Positions 27,791 through 38,067 of a stretch of DNA of 64,000 bases are shown piece after piece (the stretch's first letter is position 1; each line of letters starts with the position of its first letter). The notes under the pieces are model-generated. The model saw only the letters and a program-made list of their open reading frames with translations, made no database searches and was not told the origin of the DNA. The DNA lies in assembly GCF_900100365.1 (NCBI RefSeq), contig NZ_FNKU01000001.1, forward strand, positions 4,963,501 to 5,027,500, given 5' to 3'. A program made the position numbers and the translations under genes. The DNA comes from Pseudomonas cannabina. GTDB taxonomy: Bacteria > Pseudomonadota > Gammaproteobacteria > Pseudomonadales > Pseudomonadaceae.

Positions 27791-28180
27791 CCTTCCCTAA
27801 AGCCCGATGTAAACGCTATCGATAATGTCCTCTCCAAGACGCCCGCGCTCAGAAGATCGGCGAACACGGCGGAAAAAGTCTCAGGAGCCATTGGTGTCGG
27901 GGCGCTTATTGCCAGTGCGACATGGACCGCATCTTATATTGCAGGAAAGTTTGAAAGTAATTCGCTGGCGGTTCGCACGCTGAGAAGCGTTGCTATAGTT
28001 GTTATTATCCCTGTCGTCGGGCTGCGTGGCTGGACGTATAATCGTTCCAGACTTGCAGGGCGAGCTGCAAAAAAAGCTGCGAAGTTGGCGCCGATCGCAG
28101 TACCTGACGACCGTATCATTCACGCCTCAGGTTCAAGCATTCGGAGCGGCGATCCAGAGATTGAAACAACTTATCTTTGA
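27776..28180 (+). pseudogene. Orphan RHS C-terminal tail fragment
   Basis: An open frame without a start codon follows an in-frame TGA and ends at 28178-28180. It reads KGFFRPSLKPDVNAIDNV, then TPALRRSANTAEKVSGAIG, two hydrophobic stretches (GVGALIASATWTASYIAG and VAIVVIIPVVGL) and a basic, Ala-rich end. This layout resembles the region after the RHS core in short Pseudomonas RHS proteins. No core precedes it here, so it looks like a displaced toxin tip or a gene remnant. Confidence 0.5.
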
Positions 28181-28292
28181 ACGTCCTCTTCGCTCTTTGC
28201 ATAAACCCTGCCGCTGGTATTTCTACCAGTAGACCGGTATCCCGACCTGGGTCACGCTAAAGCCCTGACTTTATCATCATCAGGGAAAGATA

Positions 28293-29324
28293 ATGGCTAC
28301 CCTCTGCAAGTAAACCTACGACCCGCTGGACCGTGTGTCCACATTGACCCCGCTGGCTCAGGCCGTCTCCAACCGGTTCTACAGCGGCGAGCAACTGATG
28401 ACCGAGTTGCAGGGCGACAGGCAACGAAACTGTATCCGCGCAGGCGGCCAGCTATTGGCGCAGCAGAGTCGCGAGGGCGAAGAGGTTGTGACGACGATGA
28501 TCGCCAGCGACCTGCACAACAGCGTTCTGTACGCGAGCGAAGACGGGAGGCAGGCTGATATCGTCTATACGCCGTTCGGGCATCGTCAAGCCGAGCAGAC
28601 TATTGCCGATCTACCCGGTTTCAACGGCGAGCAGCCTGACCTGGTAACCGGCCACTACCTGCTCGGCAATGGCTATCGTGCCTACAACCCTGTGTTGATG
28701 CGTTTTAACAGCCCGGACAGTTTGAGCCCGTGTGGTGAGGGCGGGTTGAATACGTATGCGTACGGGCTAAACAATCCGATCAAATACATAGACCCGACCG
28801 GGCATTTTTCGTCTTTCTTAAGTGGGATTTTGGCAGCTGGGTTATTGCTCACTGGAGGTGGGTCAATTTATGTGTCTACTCACGTAAAAGAATCGAATCC
28901 AACACTCAGTGGGGTGCTTATGGGCGTGGGCAGTGCGTTAGCTGTTGTGGGCGTTGGTTTTGCTCTGAGTTCAATTGTAAAGAAGGCTGCTGGAGTGGGG
29001 CGTTCAATCCCTAACCTGAAGAGTATCGAGCTTGCTAGACGGAACCGCGGTTTGGCAGTCAGAAATCCGCTAATACTTTCAACTCGACTTCCTGAGCAAT
29101 CCGCTGCTGGGTTGCAGGCTACACCCTTTACATTGCTACGACCAAAACTATCATCACCAAACGTTGCACCGGCAACGTCGTCTATTCGCAGAGCAGGTTA
29201 CCCTAAATACAAAACTATAAGAAAGCCTGTTTTTAAAGCGTATTTATCTGGTGTCCACAAGATGCCAACGATTATTGAAGAGTTGCCGACTACCATTCGC
29301 CAGGGTACTGAATCGTTGGCTTAA
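28293..29324 (+). pseudogene. Short RHS protein with a stop at codon 7
   Basis: ATG at 28293 begins MATLCK, then TAA (28311-28313), then TYDPLDRVSTLTPL in the same frame. The intact relative at 22092 reads ATLCRYRYDALDRL here, so TAA replaced a Tyr codon. Beyond it the RHS core is complete (LPGFNGEQPDLVTGHYLLGNGYRAYNP, RFNSPDSLSP, KYIDPTGH). Two hydrophobic segments and a unique tail of about 110 residues follow. A GTG at 28335 could restart translation, but no ribosome site precedes it. The tail would be the variable, possibly toxic part; I do not recognise its family. Confidence 0.7.
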
Positions 29325-29477
29325 TCGATAAGCTACGCTTAATTTCGGCAGTGACGCTCAAGGCAACGTCCCTGCCGAAATTCGAACCGGCAAAACTCAA
29401 AAGAAATGAGCTGAGTCCCTTTGGGCCAATCACTCATTTGAAGGTCTTTCTTGTCTACCCGCTTTCTGCCCCGTTAA

Positions 29478-29576
29478 GGAGACGCTGATTTATTCTAAAA
29501 CCCAGCTGTTGCCCCCAGATAAATCAAGGCCTCCAGAGCGTTGCAGGGACGAAAAATCGAATAAATCAGCGCCTCC
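29478..29576 (-). mobile_element. 99-bp MITE, copy 4
   Basis: Inverted orientation relative to copies 1-3, with TTAA on both sides (29474-29477 and 29577-29580). It lies in the 345-bp gap between the second RHS gene and the efflux operon, where nothing else is evident. Confidence 0.9.
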
Positions 29577-29669
29577 TTAATGAACCCTCCCTCTCGCGCA
29601 CAGTCGCATACTCACGCTATTCTCTCGCCCTGATCACGCCCGCATCCGGCAGTTGCACAAGGAGTCTGC

Positions 29670-30788
29670 ATGCCCGTTCGTATTTCACAACTGGTTACGT
29701 TCGGTCTGGCCGCTGCCTTGGCGGCGCTGGCAGGCTGTGGCGAGGAGAAACCGCTCGCGCCGGAACTGCCAAGGGTTTATGTGCAAAAGGTGAAAAGCGC
29801 CGATTTCGCGGCCAGCGTGGCGCTGACCGGTGACGTTCAAGCCCGTGTGCAGACCCGCCTGTCGTTTCGGGTCAATGGCAAGATCATTCAGCGCAATGTG
29901 GATGTCGGCGACCGGGTCACTGCACGGCAGGTGCTGGCCCGACTCGACCCCAAGGATTTGCAGATCAATGTCGATTCGGCTGCTGCCTCTGTGGCCGCCG
30001 AGCAGGCTCGCGTGAGTCAGGCCAGCGCTGCTTTCGTGCGTCAGCAAAAACTGTTGCCCAAGGGTTACACCAGCCGCAGCGAATATGACTCCGCGCAGGC
30101 GGCCGTGCGCGGCAGCGAAAGTTCGTTGAAAGCCGCACAGGCGCAGTTGGCCAATGCCCGCGAACAGTTGAGTTATACCGCGCTGGTCGCGGATGCGCCG
30201 GGGGTGATCACTGCGCGCCAGGCGGAAGTCGGGCAGGTGGTGCAGGCGACGGTGCCTATTTTTGATCTGGCGCGTGATGGTGAGCGTGATGCGGTGTTCA
30301 ATGTTTACGAATCACTGTTCGTCGAGCCGCCTACCGACCAGATCGTGCAGGTCACGCTGCTCGATAATCCGAACATCAAGGTCAGCGGCAAAGTGCGTGA
30401 AGTGACCCCGGCGGTTTCGGCGCAAACCGGGACTTTGCAGGTCAAGATCGCTCTGGACCCGCTGCCGGAGGGCATGGACCTCGGTTCGGTGGTCAGTGTG
30501 GCGCTGAGCGCGCGAGCCAATGCCAGCGTCGAGTTGCCATGGTCGGCGCTGACCAAGGACCTCGGCGAGCACTTGGGTAAACCCGCTGTGTGGGTGGTAG
30601 ACGAGCAGGGCAAGGTCAATCTGCGCAAGGTGACTGTTACCCGTTACCTGACCTCCAAAGTCATCATCGGCGATGGGCTTAAAGGTGGAGAGAAAGTCGT
30701 GGTCGCTGGCGGACAACTGTTGCACCCGGACATGCAAGTCGAAATTGCCGAGCAACCGCAACCGCAGCATGCGCAGGTGCAGCCATGA
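29670..30788 (+). CDS. triA: RND efflux periplasmic adaptor, TriA-like
   Basis: A 372-residue membrane fusion protein. The N-terminus ends in a lipobox (LAALAGC), so the mature form is a lipoprotein. Residues 45-90 and 165-205 form the split lipoyl/barrel-sandwich domain (QTRLSFRVNGKI, VDVGDRVTARQVLARLD) around a helical hairpin that would dock with the outer-membrane channel. Two adaptor genes before one RND pump is the distinctive layout of TriABC in P. aeruginosa, which exports triclosan with OpmH. AAGGAG precedes the ATG. Substrate here is not proven. Confidence 0.83.
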   Translation: MPVRISQLVTFGLAAALAALAGCGEEKPLAPELPRVYVQKVKSADFAASVALTGDVQARVQTRLSFRVNGKIIQRNVDVGDRVTARQVLARLDPKDLQINVDSAAASVAAEQARVSQASAAFVRQQKLLPKGYTSRSEYDSAQAAVRGSESSLKAAQAQLANAREQLSYTALVADAPGVITARQAEVGQVVQATVPIFDLARDGERDAVFNVYESLFVEPPTDQIVQVTLLDNPNIKVSGKVREVTPAVSAQTGTLQVKIALDPLPEGMDLGSVVSVALSARANASVELPWSALTKDLGEHLGKPAVWVVDEQGKVNLRKVTVTRYLTSKVIIGDGLKGGEKVVVAGGQLLHPDMQVEIAEQPQPQHAQVQP

Positions 30789-31870
30789 AGCGCCTGTCCT
30801 GTGTTTTGATGAGCAGCGTTCTGTCAAGCAGCTTTTTGTTGAGCGGCTGTGGCAAGGACGAAGCACCTCCCGAGCCGATTCGACCGGTCGTGTTCGTTGA
30901 AGCCCAGCCAGAGTCGATGCAGGATTTCGGACGTTTCGCTGGCAATATCCAGGCGCGTTATCAGAGCGTGCTGGGATTTCGGGTGGCAGGGCGCATTGCC
31001 CGCCGCAACGTGGACGTCGGCAGCGAAGTGAAGAAAGGCGATCTGCTTGCAACCCTCGATCCGACCGATCAGCAGAATAACGTGCGCGGTCGCCAGGGCG
31101 ATCTGGCCAACGTTGAAGCGCGGTGGATCAACGCCCAGGCCAATGCCCGCCGTCAGCAGGAACTGTTCGACCGCGGTGTGGGTGCCCAGGCGCAACTGGA
31201 CATCGCGCAGACCGACCTGAAAACCGCACGTTCATCGCTGGAGCAGGCCAAGGCCGCCGAGCAGCAGGCGCGCGATCAGTTGGGCTACAGCGAACTGCGC
31301 AGCGATCATGACGCGGTGGTCACCGAGTGGAAGGTCGAAGCCGGGCAGGTGGTCACCGCCGGTCAGGAAGTGGTGACGCTGGCACGTCCTGACATCAAGG
31401 AAGCCGTTATTGATATGCCTGCCGCATTGGCCGAGCAACTGCCCGACGACGTGGTGTTCACCGTTGGCAGCCAACTGGATCCGCAGGTGAACACCACGGC
31501 GATCATTCGTGAAATCGAACCGCAGGCCGACCGTACAACGCGCACTCGCCGTGCGCGGCTGTCGCTGACTGACACGCCGCCTGCGTTCCGGCTCGGCACG
31601 GCGATCAGTGTGACGCTCAGCTCGCGCATCACGCCGCGCATGCGCCTGCCGATCAACGCCTTGCAGGACGTCGACGGCAAGCGCCGCATCTGGGTCATCG
31701 ATTCGCAGAGCCAGACGGTCAACCCGAGAGAAGTGAATATCATCAGCCGTGACAGCGACAGCTTTGTGCTGGCAGACGGCGTCAAAGCGGGTGAAAAAGT
31801 CGTGAGCGCAGGCGTCAACAGCCTCAAGCCGGGTCAGAAAGTCAAAGTCGATGAGGAAAGCCCGCGATGA
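30785..31870 (+). CDS. triB: RND efflux periplasmic adaptor, TriB-like
   Basis: The second adaptor, 361 residues, also has a lipobox (FLLSGC). It repeats the fold of the first: a lipoyl-type segment (YQSVLGFRVAGRIARRNVDVG), a helical hairpin rich in Gln and Ala, and a beta-barrel. Its ATG overlaps the stop of triA by four bases, and its own stop overlaps triC by four, so translation of the three is coupled. In the known TriABC pump both adaptors are needed and act as a mixed pair. Confidence 0.83.
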   Translation: MKRLSCVLMSSVLSSSFLLSGCGKDEAPPEPIRPVVFVEAQPESMQDFGRFAGNIQARYQSVLGFRVAGRIARRNVDVGSEVKKGDLLATLDPTDQQNNVRGRQGDLANVEARWINAQANARRQQELFDRGVGAQAQLDIAQTDLKTARSSLEQAKAAEQQARDQLGYSELRSDHDAVVTEWKVEAGQVVTAGQEVVTLARPDIKEAVIDMPAALAEQLPDDVVFTVGSQLDPQVNTTAIIREIEPQADRTTRTRRARLSLTDTPPAFRLGTAISVTLSSRITPRMRLPINALQDVDGKRRIWVIDSQSQTVNPREVNIISRDSDSFVLADGVKAGEKVVSAGVNSLKPGQKVKVDEESPR

Positions 31871-34800
31871 AAGGGAATTTCAATTTATCCGAGTGGGCCA
31901 TCAAGCATCAGTCGTTTGTCTGGTACCTGATGTTCGTCGCGCTGTTGATGGGCGTGTTTTCCTACATGAAGCTTGGGCGTGAGGAAGACCCGTCCTTCAC
32001 CATCAAGACCATGATTATTCAGACCCGTTGGCCGGGCGCGACGGTGGACGAGACCCTGGAGCAGGTGACCGACCGAATCGAAAAGAAACTTGAAGAGCTC
32101 GACTCACTGGACTACGTGAAGAGCTATACCCGACCGGGCGAGTCCACGGTTTTCGTTTACCTGCGTGACACCACCAACGCCAAGGCGATACCGGAGATCT
32201 GGTATCAGGTGCGCAAGAAGGTCGACGACATTCGTGGCCAGTTCCCGCAAGGGCTGCAAGGCCCGTCGTTCAACGACGAGTTCGGCGATGTGTACGGCTC
32301 GATCTATGCGTTTACCACCGACGGCTTCTCAATGCGCGAGTTGCGCGATTACGTCGAGAAGGTACGTGCCGACATCCGCGACGTGCCCGGTCTGGGCAAG
32401 GTCGAGATGATCGGCCAGCAGGATGAAGTGCTGTACCTGAATTTCTCCACGCGCAAACTCGCTGCGTTGGGCATCGACCAGAGCCAGGTGGTGCAGAGCC
32501 TGCAATCGCAGAACGCGGTGACGCCTGCCGGGGTCATCGAAGCCGGGCCGGAGCGGATTTCCGTGCGCACGTCTGGCCAGTTCGCTTCCGAGAAGGACCT
32601 GGCAGCGGTCAACCTGCGGATCAACGACCGCTTTTACCGCCTGAGCGACGTTGCCGACATCACTCGCGGTTACACTGACCCGCCCAAACCATTGTTTCGC
32701 TTCAACGGCAAACCGGCCATCGGCCTGTCCATCGCCATGCAGAAGGGCGGCAACATTCAGGCGTTCGGCAAGGCGCTGCACGAGCGCATGGACGCCACCA
32801 CCGCCGAGCTGCCGGTGGGCATCGGCGTACACAAGGTCTCCGATCAGGCCGAGGTGGTGAACAAGGCCGTGGGCGGCTTCACCAGCGCGTTGTTCGAGGC
32901 GGTGATCATCGTGCTGCTGGTCAGCTTCGTCAGCCTCGGGTTTCGCGCGGGGCTGGTGGTCGCGTGTTCTATTCCGCTGGTGCTGGCGATGGTGTTTGTG
33001 TTCATGGAATACAGCGGCATCACCATGCAGCGAATTTCACTCGGCGCGCTGATCATCGCCCTCGGTCTGTTGGTGGACGACGCCATGATCACCGTGGAAA
33101 TGATGGTCACACGGCTGGAAATGGGTGAAACCAAGGAGCAGGCCGCCACTTACGCCTACACCTCGACAGCGTTCCCGATGCTCACCGGTACGCTGGTGAC
33201 AGTGGCCGGCTTTGTGCCGATTGGCCTGAACAACAGCTCTGCGGGGGAGTACACCTTCACGCTGTTTGCCGTGATTGCCGTGGCGATGCTGGTGTCGTGG
33301 GTGGTTGCCGTGCTGTTCGCGCCGGTGATCGGCGTGCATATTCTGAGCGCCAACATCAAGCCCAAATCCGAAGAGCCAGGCCGCGTCGGGCGGGCCTTCA
33401 ACAGCAGCATGCTCTGGGCCATGCGCCATCGCTGGCTGGCGATCGGCATCACGGTCGGGTTGTTCGCCGCGTCGCTGCTCTCCATGCAGTTCGTGCAGAA
33501 CCAGTTCTTCCCGTCATCGGACCGCCCGGAAATTTTGGTCGACCTGAACCTGCCGCAAAACGCCTCGATCAACGAAACGCGCAAGGTGGTGGACCTTTTT
33601 GAAGCGAGCCTCAAGGACGACCCGGACATCGAGCGCTGGAGCACCTACATCGGGCAGGGTTCGGTGCGTTTTTACCTGCCGCTCGATCAGCAGCTGGAAA
33701 ACCCGTTCTACGCCCAGTTGGTGATTGTCAGCAAAGGCCTGGAAGAGCGGGGCGCGCTGACTGCGCGTCTGCAAAAGCGCCTGCGTGATGATTTCGTCGG
33801 CATCGGTTCCTACGTGCAAGCCCTGGAAATGGGCCCGCCGGTGGGGCGTCCGCTGCAGTATCGCGTCAGCGGCGAGAATATCGACAAGGTCCGCCAGCAC
33901 GCTATCGAACTGGCCACGCTGCTGGATCACAACCCGCATGTGGGCGAAGTGATCTACGACTGGAACGAGCCGGGCAAGGTTTTGCGCATCGACATCAATC
34001 AGGACAAGGCCAGGCAACTGGGGCTGTCGTCCGAGGACGTCGCCAAACTGATGAACAGCGTGGTCAGCGGCTCTACCGTGACGCAGGTGCGTGATGACAT
34101 TTACCTGATCAATGTGGTCGGACGTGCTGAAGACGCCGAGCGTGGTACGCCGGAAACCCTGCAGAACCTGCAGATCGTGACCCCGACCGGAATCTCGATT
34201 CCGCTGCTGGCGTTTGCGACTGTTGGCTATGAGCTTGAGCAGCCGCTGGTCTGGCGACGTGATCGCAAGCCGACCATCACCGTGAAAGGCTCGGTACGCG
34301 ACGAGATTCAGCCGACCGATCTGGTCAATCAACTGAAGCCGGAAATTGACAAGTTTGCAGCCGGTTTGCCGGTGGGTTACAAGGTCGCGACCGGTGGTAC
34401 GGTTGAGGAAAGCAGCAAGGCACAGGGGCCGATTGCCAGCGTTGCGCCGCTGATGCTGTTCCTCATGGCGACGTTCCTGATGATCCAGCTGCACAGCGTG
34501 CAGAAGATGTTCCTGGTGGCCAGTGTCGCGCCGCTGGGGCTGATCGGCGTGGTGCTGGCGCTGATCCCGACGGGTACGCCATTGGGGTTTGTGGCTATTC
34601 TCGGGGTGTTGGCGCTGATCGGCATCATCATCCGCAACTCGGTGATTCTGGTGACCCAGATCGATGCCTATGAAAAGAGTGGTTATCTGCCGTGGGACGC
34701 CGTGGTCGAAGCCACCGAACACCGCCGTCGGCCGATTCTGCTGACGGCCGCAGCGGCCAGTCTGGGCATGATCCCCATTGCCCGCGAGGTGTTCTGGGGG

Positions 34801-34965
34801 CCGATGGCCTATGCCATGATCGGCGGCATCATCATCGCCACGCTACTGACCTTGCTGTTCCTGCCAGCGCTGTACGTGGCCTGGTATCGCATCAAAGAGC
34901 CGACCGACGAACAGCGTCGCGAGGCTTCGGACAAGGGTGACGACGAGCAGGTGCCTGCGCATTGA
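31867..34965 (+). CDS. triC: RND efflux pump, TriC-like
   Basis: A 1,032-residue proton-driven RND transporter. One N-terminal membrane helix is followed by a large periplasmic domain, a cluster of helices, a second periplasmic domain and a final cluster, the usual two-fold layout. LGLLVDDAMITVEMM is the helix-4 proton relay with adjacent Asp residues. Other typical segments are GREEDPSF near residue 36 and RRRPILLTAAAASLGMIP near residue 960. It would assemble with the two adaptors and a TolC-like channel encoded elsewhere. Confidence 0.88.
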   Translation: MKGNFNLSEWAIKHQSFVWYLMFVALLMGVFSYMKLGREEDPSFTIKTMIIQTRWPGATVDETLEQVTDRIEKKLEELDSLDYVKSYTRPGESTVFVYLRDTTNAKAIPEIWYQVRKKVDDIRGQFPQGLQGPSFNDEFGDVYGSIYAFTTDGFSMRELRDYVEKVRADIRDVPGLGKVEMIGQQDEVLYLNFSTRKLAALGIDQSQVVQSLQSQNAVTPAGVIEAGPERISVRTSGQFASEKDLAAVNLRINDRFYRLSDVADITRGYTDPPKPLFRFNGKPAIGLSIAMQKGGNIQAFGKALHERMDATTAELPVGIGVHKVSDQAEVVNKAVGGFTSALFEAVIIVLLVSFVSLGFRAGLVVACSIPLVLAMVFVFMEYSGITMQRISLGALIIALGLLVDDAMITVEMMVTRLEMGETKEQAATYAYTSTAFPMLTGTLVTVAGFVPIGLNNSSAGEYTFTLFAVIAVAMLVSWVVAVLFAPVIGVHILSANIKPKSEEPGRVGRAFNSSMLWAMRHRWLAIGITVGLFAASLLSMQFVQNQFFPSSDRPEILVDLNLPQNASINETRKVVDLFEASLKDDPDIERWSTYIGQGSVRFYLPLDQQLENPFYAQLVIVSKGLEERGALTARLQKRLRDDFVGIGSYVQALEMGPPVGRPLQYRVSGENIDKVRQHAIELATLLDHNPHVGEVIYDWNEPGKVLRIDINQDKARQLGLSSEDVAKLMNSVVSGSTVTQVRDDIYLINVVGRAEDAERGTPETLQNLQIVTPTGISIPLLAFATVGYELEQPLVWRRDRKPTITVKGSVRDEIQPTDLVNQLKPEIDKFAAGLPVGYKVATGGTVEESSKAQGPIASVAPLMLFLMATFLMIQLHSVQKMFLVASVAPLGLIGVVLALIPTGTPLGFVAILGVLALIGIIIRNSVILVTQIDAYEKSGYLPWDAVVEATEHRRRPILLTAAAASLGMIPIAREVFWGPMAYAMIGGIIIATLLTLLFLPALYVAWYRIKEPTDEQRREASDKGDDEQVPAH

Positions 34966-34974
34966 GTCATACGG

Positions 34975-35003
34975 GCCCTGCCACCTCTGACAGGTAGCAG
35001 GGC
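34975..35003. terminator. Hairpin between convergent triC and 35018 gene
   Basis: GCCCTGC-CACCT pairs with AGGT-A-GCAGGGC around a short loop. No T tract follows on either strand. Its place between convergent stops suggests a transcript end or a boundary. Confidence 0.55.
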
Positions 35004-35017
35004 GGTCGATGCGATAA

Positions 35018-35494
35018 TCAGTCGGCCAGCGTCAGGCTGAAGCTGGCGAACCGCACAGGGCCGAATTGTGAGGCGCGTGTTACGCCTGAAGGCGAGAAGC
35101 TGGAGGTGTCTGCCGGGGCCGACATGGTCAAGAAGCAGTCCTTGAGCTTTTCCTGGAAATCGAAGCCGCCAGAATAGTGGACCCACTCTTGAGTTGCCAA
35201 GCTGACGACCTGCGTCAGATTCATCGTACCCTCTTCGTTGTAGCCTCCCACGACCACAACGAAGAACACGTCGCCTAAGCGCTCTGCGCTATGCACGTCG
35301 AACTCGAGATGCAGGCGCGTGCCCGGAAGCTCAGTAACCGATTGACTGACCGTCACGCCAGTATTCAGCTTGATGCTTTGCCCTCTGCCTCCCTCCATGG
35401 GCTTGAAGTCTGGCTCAAAGCCCGCCGGCGTTACCCAGTGGGCAAGGTCTTCGCTGAAGTCGCCATTTTGCAAGTATTCGGTCGCCATGATCAT
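35018..35494 (-). CDS. Hypothetical jelly-roll-like protein (158 aa)
   Basis: The start NGDFSEDLAHWV followed by alternating beta strands (VTVSQSVTELPGTRLHLEFDV, QVVSLATQEWVHYSGGFDF) resembles CBM4/9-type beta-sandwich modules, which often begin NGDFE-G-W. There is no signal peptide, so it may act in the cytoplasm or leave by another route. The resemblance rests on pattern only. Confidence 0.6.
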   Translation of the reverse strand: MIMATEYLQNGDFSEDLAHWVTPAGFEPDFKPMEGGRGQSIKLNTGVTVSQSVTELPGTRLHLEFDVHSAERLGDVFFVVVVGGYNEEGTMNLTQVVSLATQEWVHYSGGFDFQEKLKDCFLTMSAPADTSSFSPSGVTRASQFGPVRFASFSLTLAD

Positions 35495-35625
35495 TTCCTT
35501 TGATCAGTTCAAATGGATTCCATTGCCAGCCGCCTGTGTAGACCGCCGTGAGTCCATCCTAAAGCGCGTGGTTTTTTACCGATACTGTCAGAAGTAACAG
35601 CTCGCGTCGTTCACAGTGCCGGACG

Positions 35626-36252
35626 TTACAGGCGCCGCCAGACGCTCGCCAGCCACGGCTGCTGATCCCTCGGCAGCCCGGCGGGGCGGTAGTAGTGTTC
35701 CAGTTCGGTAAACCCGGCGTCGGTCAGCAATTGGCGCCATGTTTCGAGGTCGTGATACGCGCCATACCGCTCGCCGTTCCAGCCTTCCTGGTTCTGACCG
35801 CGCGGGTTGGAGCTGAACAGCACGCCGCCCGGTTTAAGCGTGGCATACAGTTCGCGCAACACGCGTGGCAGTTCCTGCCTGGGGATGTGGAACAGCACCG
35901 CATTGGCGAAAATGCCATCGAAGCGGCGTTGCGGCAGGTCGAGCTCAAGGAAGTTCTGCTGAAAGACTTCGCAACCGGTTTCGGCACGGGCCATCTCGGC
36001 GAAACGTTCGGAGCCGTCAAGCCCGACCGCCACATGCCCCATCGCCGTGAACGTCTTCAAATCACGTCCCGGCCCGCAGCCGAAATCGAGAATCTGCCAC
36101 GGCGCCGATCCTTCGACATGGCGCAGCAGCGCGTCGATGTTCTGGCTGACGTCGTGGTCGCGGGTGCCTTCGCGAAAGTCGTCGGCCACGCGGTTGTAGT
36201 TGCCGAGGGTGGCGGAGGTGATCTGGGCGAGGGCTTGAGGGTCGAGTTTCAT
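35626..36252 (-). CDS. Class I SAM-dependent methyltransferase
   Basis: A 208-residue methyltransferase. Motif I is ILDFGCGPGRDL, motif II ends in AVGLDGSERFAEMA, and the later segment FDGIFANAVLFHIPRQELPRVLRELYATLKPGGVLFSS is typical of small-molecule methyltransferases. ATG at 36252 (MKLDPQALAQ) is preferred over a longer start. Substrate is unknown. Confidence 0.85.
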   Translation of the reverse strand: MKLDPQALAQITSATLGNYNRVADDFREGTRDHDVSQNIDALLRHVEGSAPWQILDFGCGPGRDLKTFTAMGHVAVGLDGSERFAEMARAETGCEVFQQNFLELDLPQRRFDGIFANAVLFHIPRQELPRVLRELYATLKPGGVLFSSNPRGQNQEGWNGERYGAYHDLETWRQLLTDAGFTELEHYYRPAGLPRDQQPWLASVWRRL

Positions 36253-36302
36253 CAAGGCGGTCCGGTAAAGGAAGACCGCCAATATACCTCAGGGTCGGCT
36301 GC

Positions 36303-36947
36303 TCAGCGTCTGTCGAAGCTGCGTGCCAGCCGGTCGCCGCCCAGTTGCACCAGCGCTACCACAGCCACCAGTAACACAATTACCGTCAGCATCACTTGCG
36401 TGTCGAAACGCTGATAGCCATAGCGATAGGCAATGTCGCCGAGCCCGCCTGCGCCGATGGCACCGGCCATGGCCGATGAGTTGATCATGGTCACCAATGT
36501 GATGGTAAAGCCGCCAACGATGCCGGGACGCGCTTCGGGCAGCAGCACATGCCAGATGATGTGCCAGCGCCGACAGCCCATCGCCTGCGCCGCTTCGATC
36601 AGCCCGTGATCGACCTCGCGCAGGCTGACTTCGGCAATCCGCGCAAAGAACGGCGTGGCGGCGATGGTCAGCGGCACGACCGCCGCCCACACGCCATACG
36701 TGGTGCCGACGATCATCCGCGTGAACGGGATCAACGCCACCATCAGGATCAGAAACGGGATGGAGCGAAACAGGTTCACAAAGCCGCCCAGCACCCGATT
36801 GATCGCCGGTGCCTCGTAGATGCCGCCTTTGGAACTGGTGACCAGAATCACCGCCAATGGAATGCCCAACAGCAGCGCGATCAATGACGACACACCGACC
36901 ATCAGAAACGTGTCAAGAGTGCCTTGCAGCAAGCGATCAACCCACAT
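36303..36947 (-). CDS. metI: D/L-methionine ABC importer permease MetI
   Basis: A 214-residue inner-membrane permease with about five hydrophobic helices and the coupling loop [26 protein letters not shown]. It starts [13 protein letters not shown] and overlaps the 3' end of metN by 11 bases. With MetN and MetQ it imports methionine. It is the last gene of a run starting with sfnB-like and monooxygenase genes, which may point to uptake of methionine or its oxidised forms under sulfur limitation. Confidence 0.9.
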   Translation of the reverse strand: MWVDRLLQGTLDTFLMVGVSSLIALLLGIPLAVILVTSSKGGIYEAPAINRVLGGFVNLFRSIPFLILMVALIPFTRMIVGTTYGVWAAVVPLTIAATPFFARIAEVSLREVDHGLIEAAQAMGCRRWHIIWHVLLPEARPGIVGGFTITLVTMINSSAMAGAIGAGGLGDIAYRYGYQRFDTQVMLTVIVLLVAVVALVQLGGDRLARSFDRR

Positions 36948-38067
36948 AACCCAATACCTCCACGCGCGGTGCCAGTTGGCGGGCACGTAACAGCAGTTCT
37001 TCACGACTGTGCGGCAAGCCGGCAACCGACAGAATCAGGTGCCCGATAGCCCGCGCCTGAATACGCTCGACCCCGCCTTGCAGCAGTTGCACCTTGCCGC
37101 CCAGCGTCGCAAACAGCGCCGCCAGATCCGGCCCTTCGTCGCTCACTCCGGTGAAATGCACATCCAGCAAAATGGCCGCATCCGGTCGTTGCGGCCGGTC
37201 GCTCCGGCGCTCGGCCCACTCCTTCGGCAGCCCGAGTTGCAGCGGCGCGAGCAGGGTTTTACTGACCTCGTGCTGCGGGTCGCCAAACACTTGCCAGACC
37301 GAGCCTTGCTCGACGATCCGGCCCTGTTCCAGCACCACGACGCGGTGGCAGATATCGCGGATCACCGCCATTTCGTGCGTGATCAGCACAATGGTCAGGC
37401 CCAGGCGCTGGTTGATCTCGCGCAACAGGCCGAGGATCGACTGGGTGGTCTCCGGGTCCAGCGCCGAGGTGGCTTCGTCACAGAGCAGAATCGCCGGGTC
37501 GTGCACCAGCGCGCGGGCGATGCCGACACGCTGTTTCTGCCCACCGGACAATTGCGCCGGATACGCCTTGTGCTTGTCCTGCAAACCCACCAGCTCCAGC
37601 AACTGGGCGACCTTGCGGGCGCGTTGCTCTTTCGGCACGCCAGCGACCTTTAGCGGTAGCTCGACGTTTTGCCAGACGGTCTTGGCCGACATCAGGTTGA
37701 AGTGCTGGAAGATCATGCCGATGCGTCGGCGCAGTTCCACCAGCGTGTCTTCGTCGAACTCGCCGATATCCACCTGATCGATCAACACCCGCCCGCTGCT
37801 GGGTTGTTCGAGGCGGTTGATGGTGCGGATCAGCGATGATTTCCCCGCGCCACTGCGGCCGATGATGCCGAAAATCTCGCCGCGCTGGACCGCCAGATCG
37901 ATATTGCCCAGCGCTTGCACCGGACCTTGTTTGCCGTGGTAGGTCTTGCCGAGATTGATGAAACGCACGTGCGCGTTGTGCAGTTCAGGGTGCAGTTCTT
38001 CCCGTTGCGCCGATTGACCTGCGCTCGGGGTGTCGAGTGGCAGTTGCCGATGCGCGGTAGCGGTCAT
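36937..38067 (-). CDS. metN: Methionine ABC importer ATP-binding protein MetN
   Basis: A 376-residue ABC ATPase. Walker A is GRSGAGKSS, the signature is [15 protein letters not shown], Walker B is [13 protein letters not shown] and the H-loop is in LITHEMAVI. Residues from about 290 form the C-terminal regulatory NIL/ACT-like domain that senses methionine in this family. The first 30 residues are extra and polar. ATG at 38067 overlaps the metQ stop (ATGA), so it is preferred over the ATG nine bases upstream. Confidence 0.92.
   Translation of the reverse strand: MTATAHRQLPLDTPSAGQSAQREELHPELHNAHVRFINLGKTYHGKQGPVQALGNIDLAVQRGEIFGIIGRSGAGKSSLIRTINRLEQPSSGRVLIDQVDIGEFDEDTLVELRRRIGMIFQHFNLMSAKTVWQNVELPLKVAGVPKEQRARKVAQLLELVGLQDKHKAYPAQLSGGQKQRVGIARALVHDPAILLCDEATSALDPETTQSILGLLREINQRLGLTIVLITHEMAVIRDICHRVVVLEQGRIVEQGSVWQVFGDPQHEVSKTLLAPLQLGLPKEWAERRSDRPQRPDAAILLDVHFTGVSDEGPDLAALFATLGGKVQLLQGGVERIQARAIGHLILSVAGLPHSREELLLRARQLAPRVEVLGYVG

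Noticed and set aside
33514-34722. Minus-strand open frame of 402 codons
   Set aside because: It is antisense to the TriC-like pump, and its Gln/His-rich translation is typical of a shadow frame.
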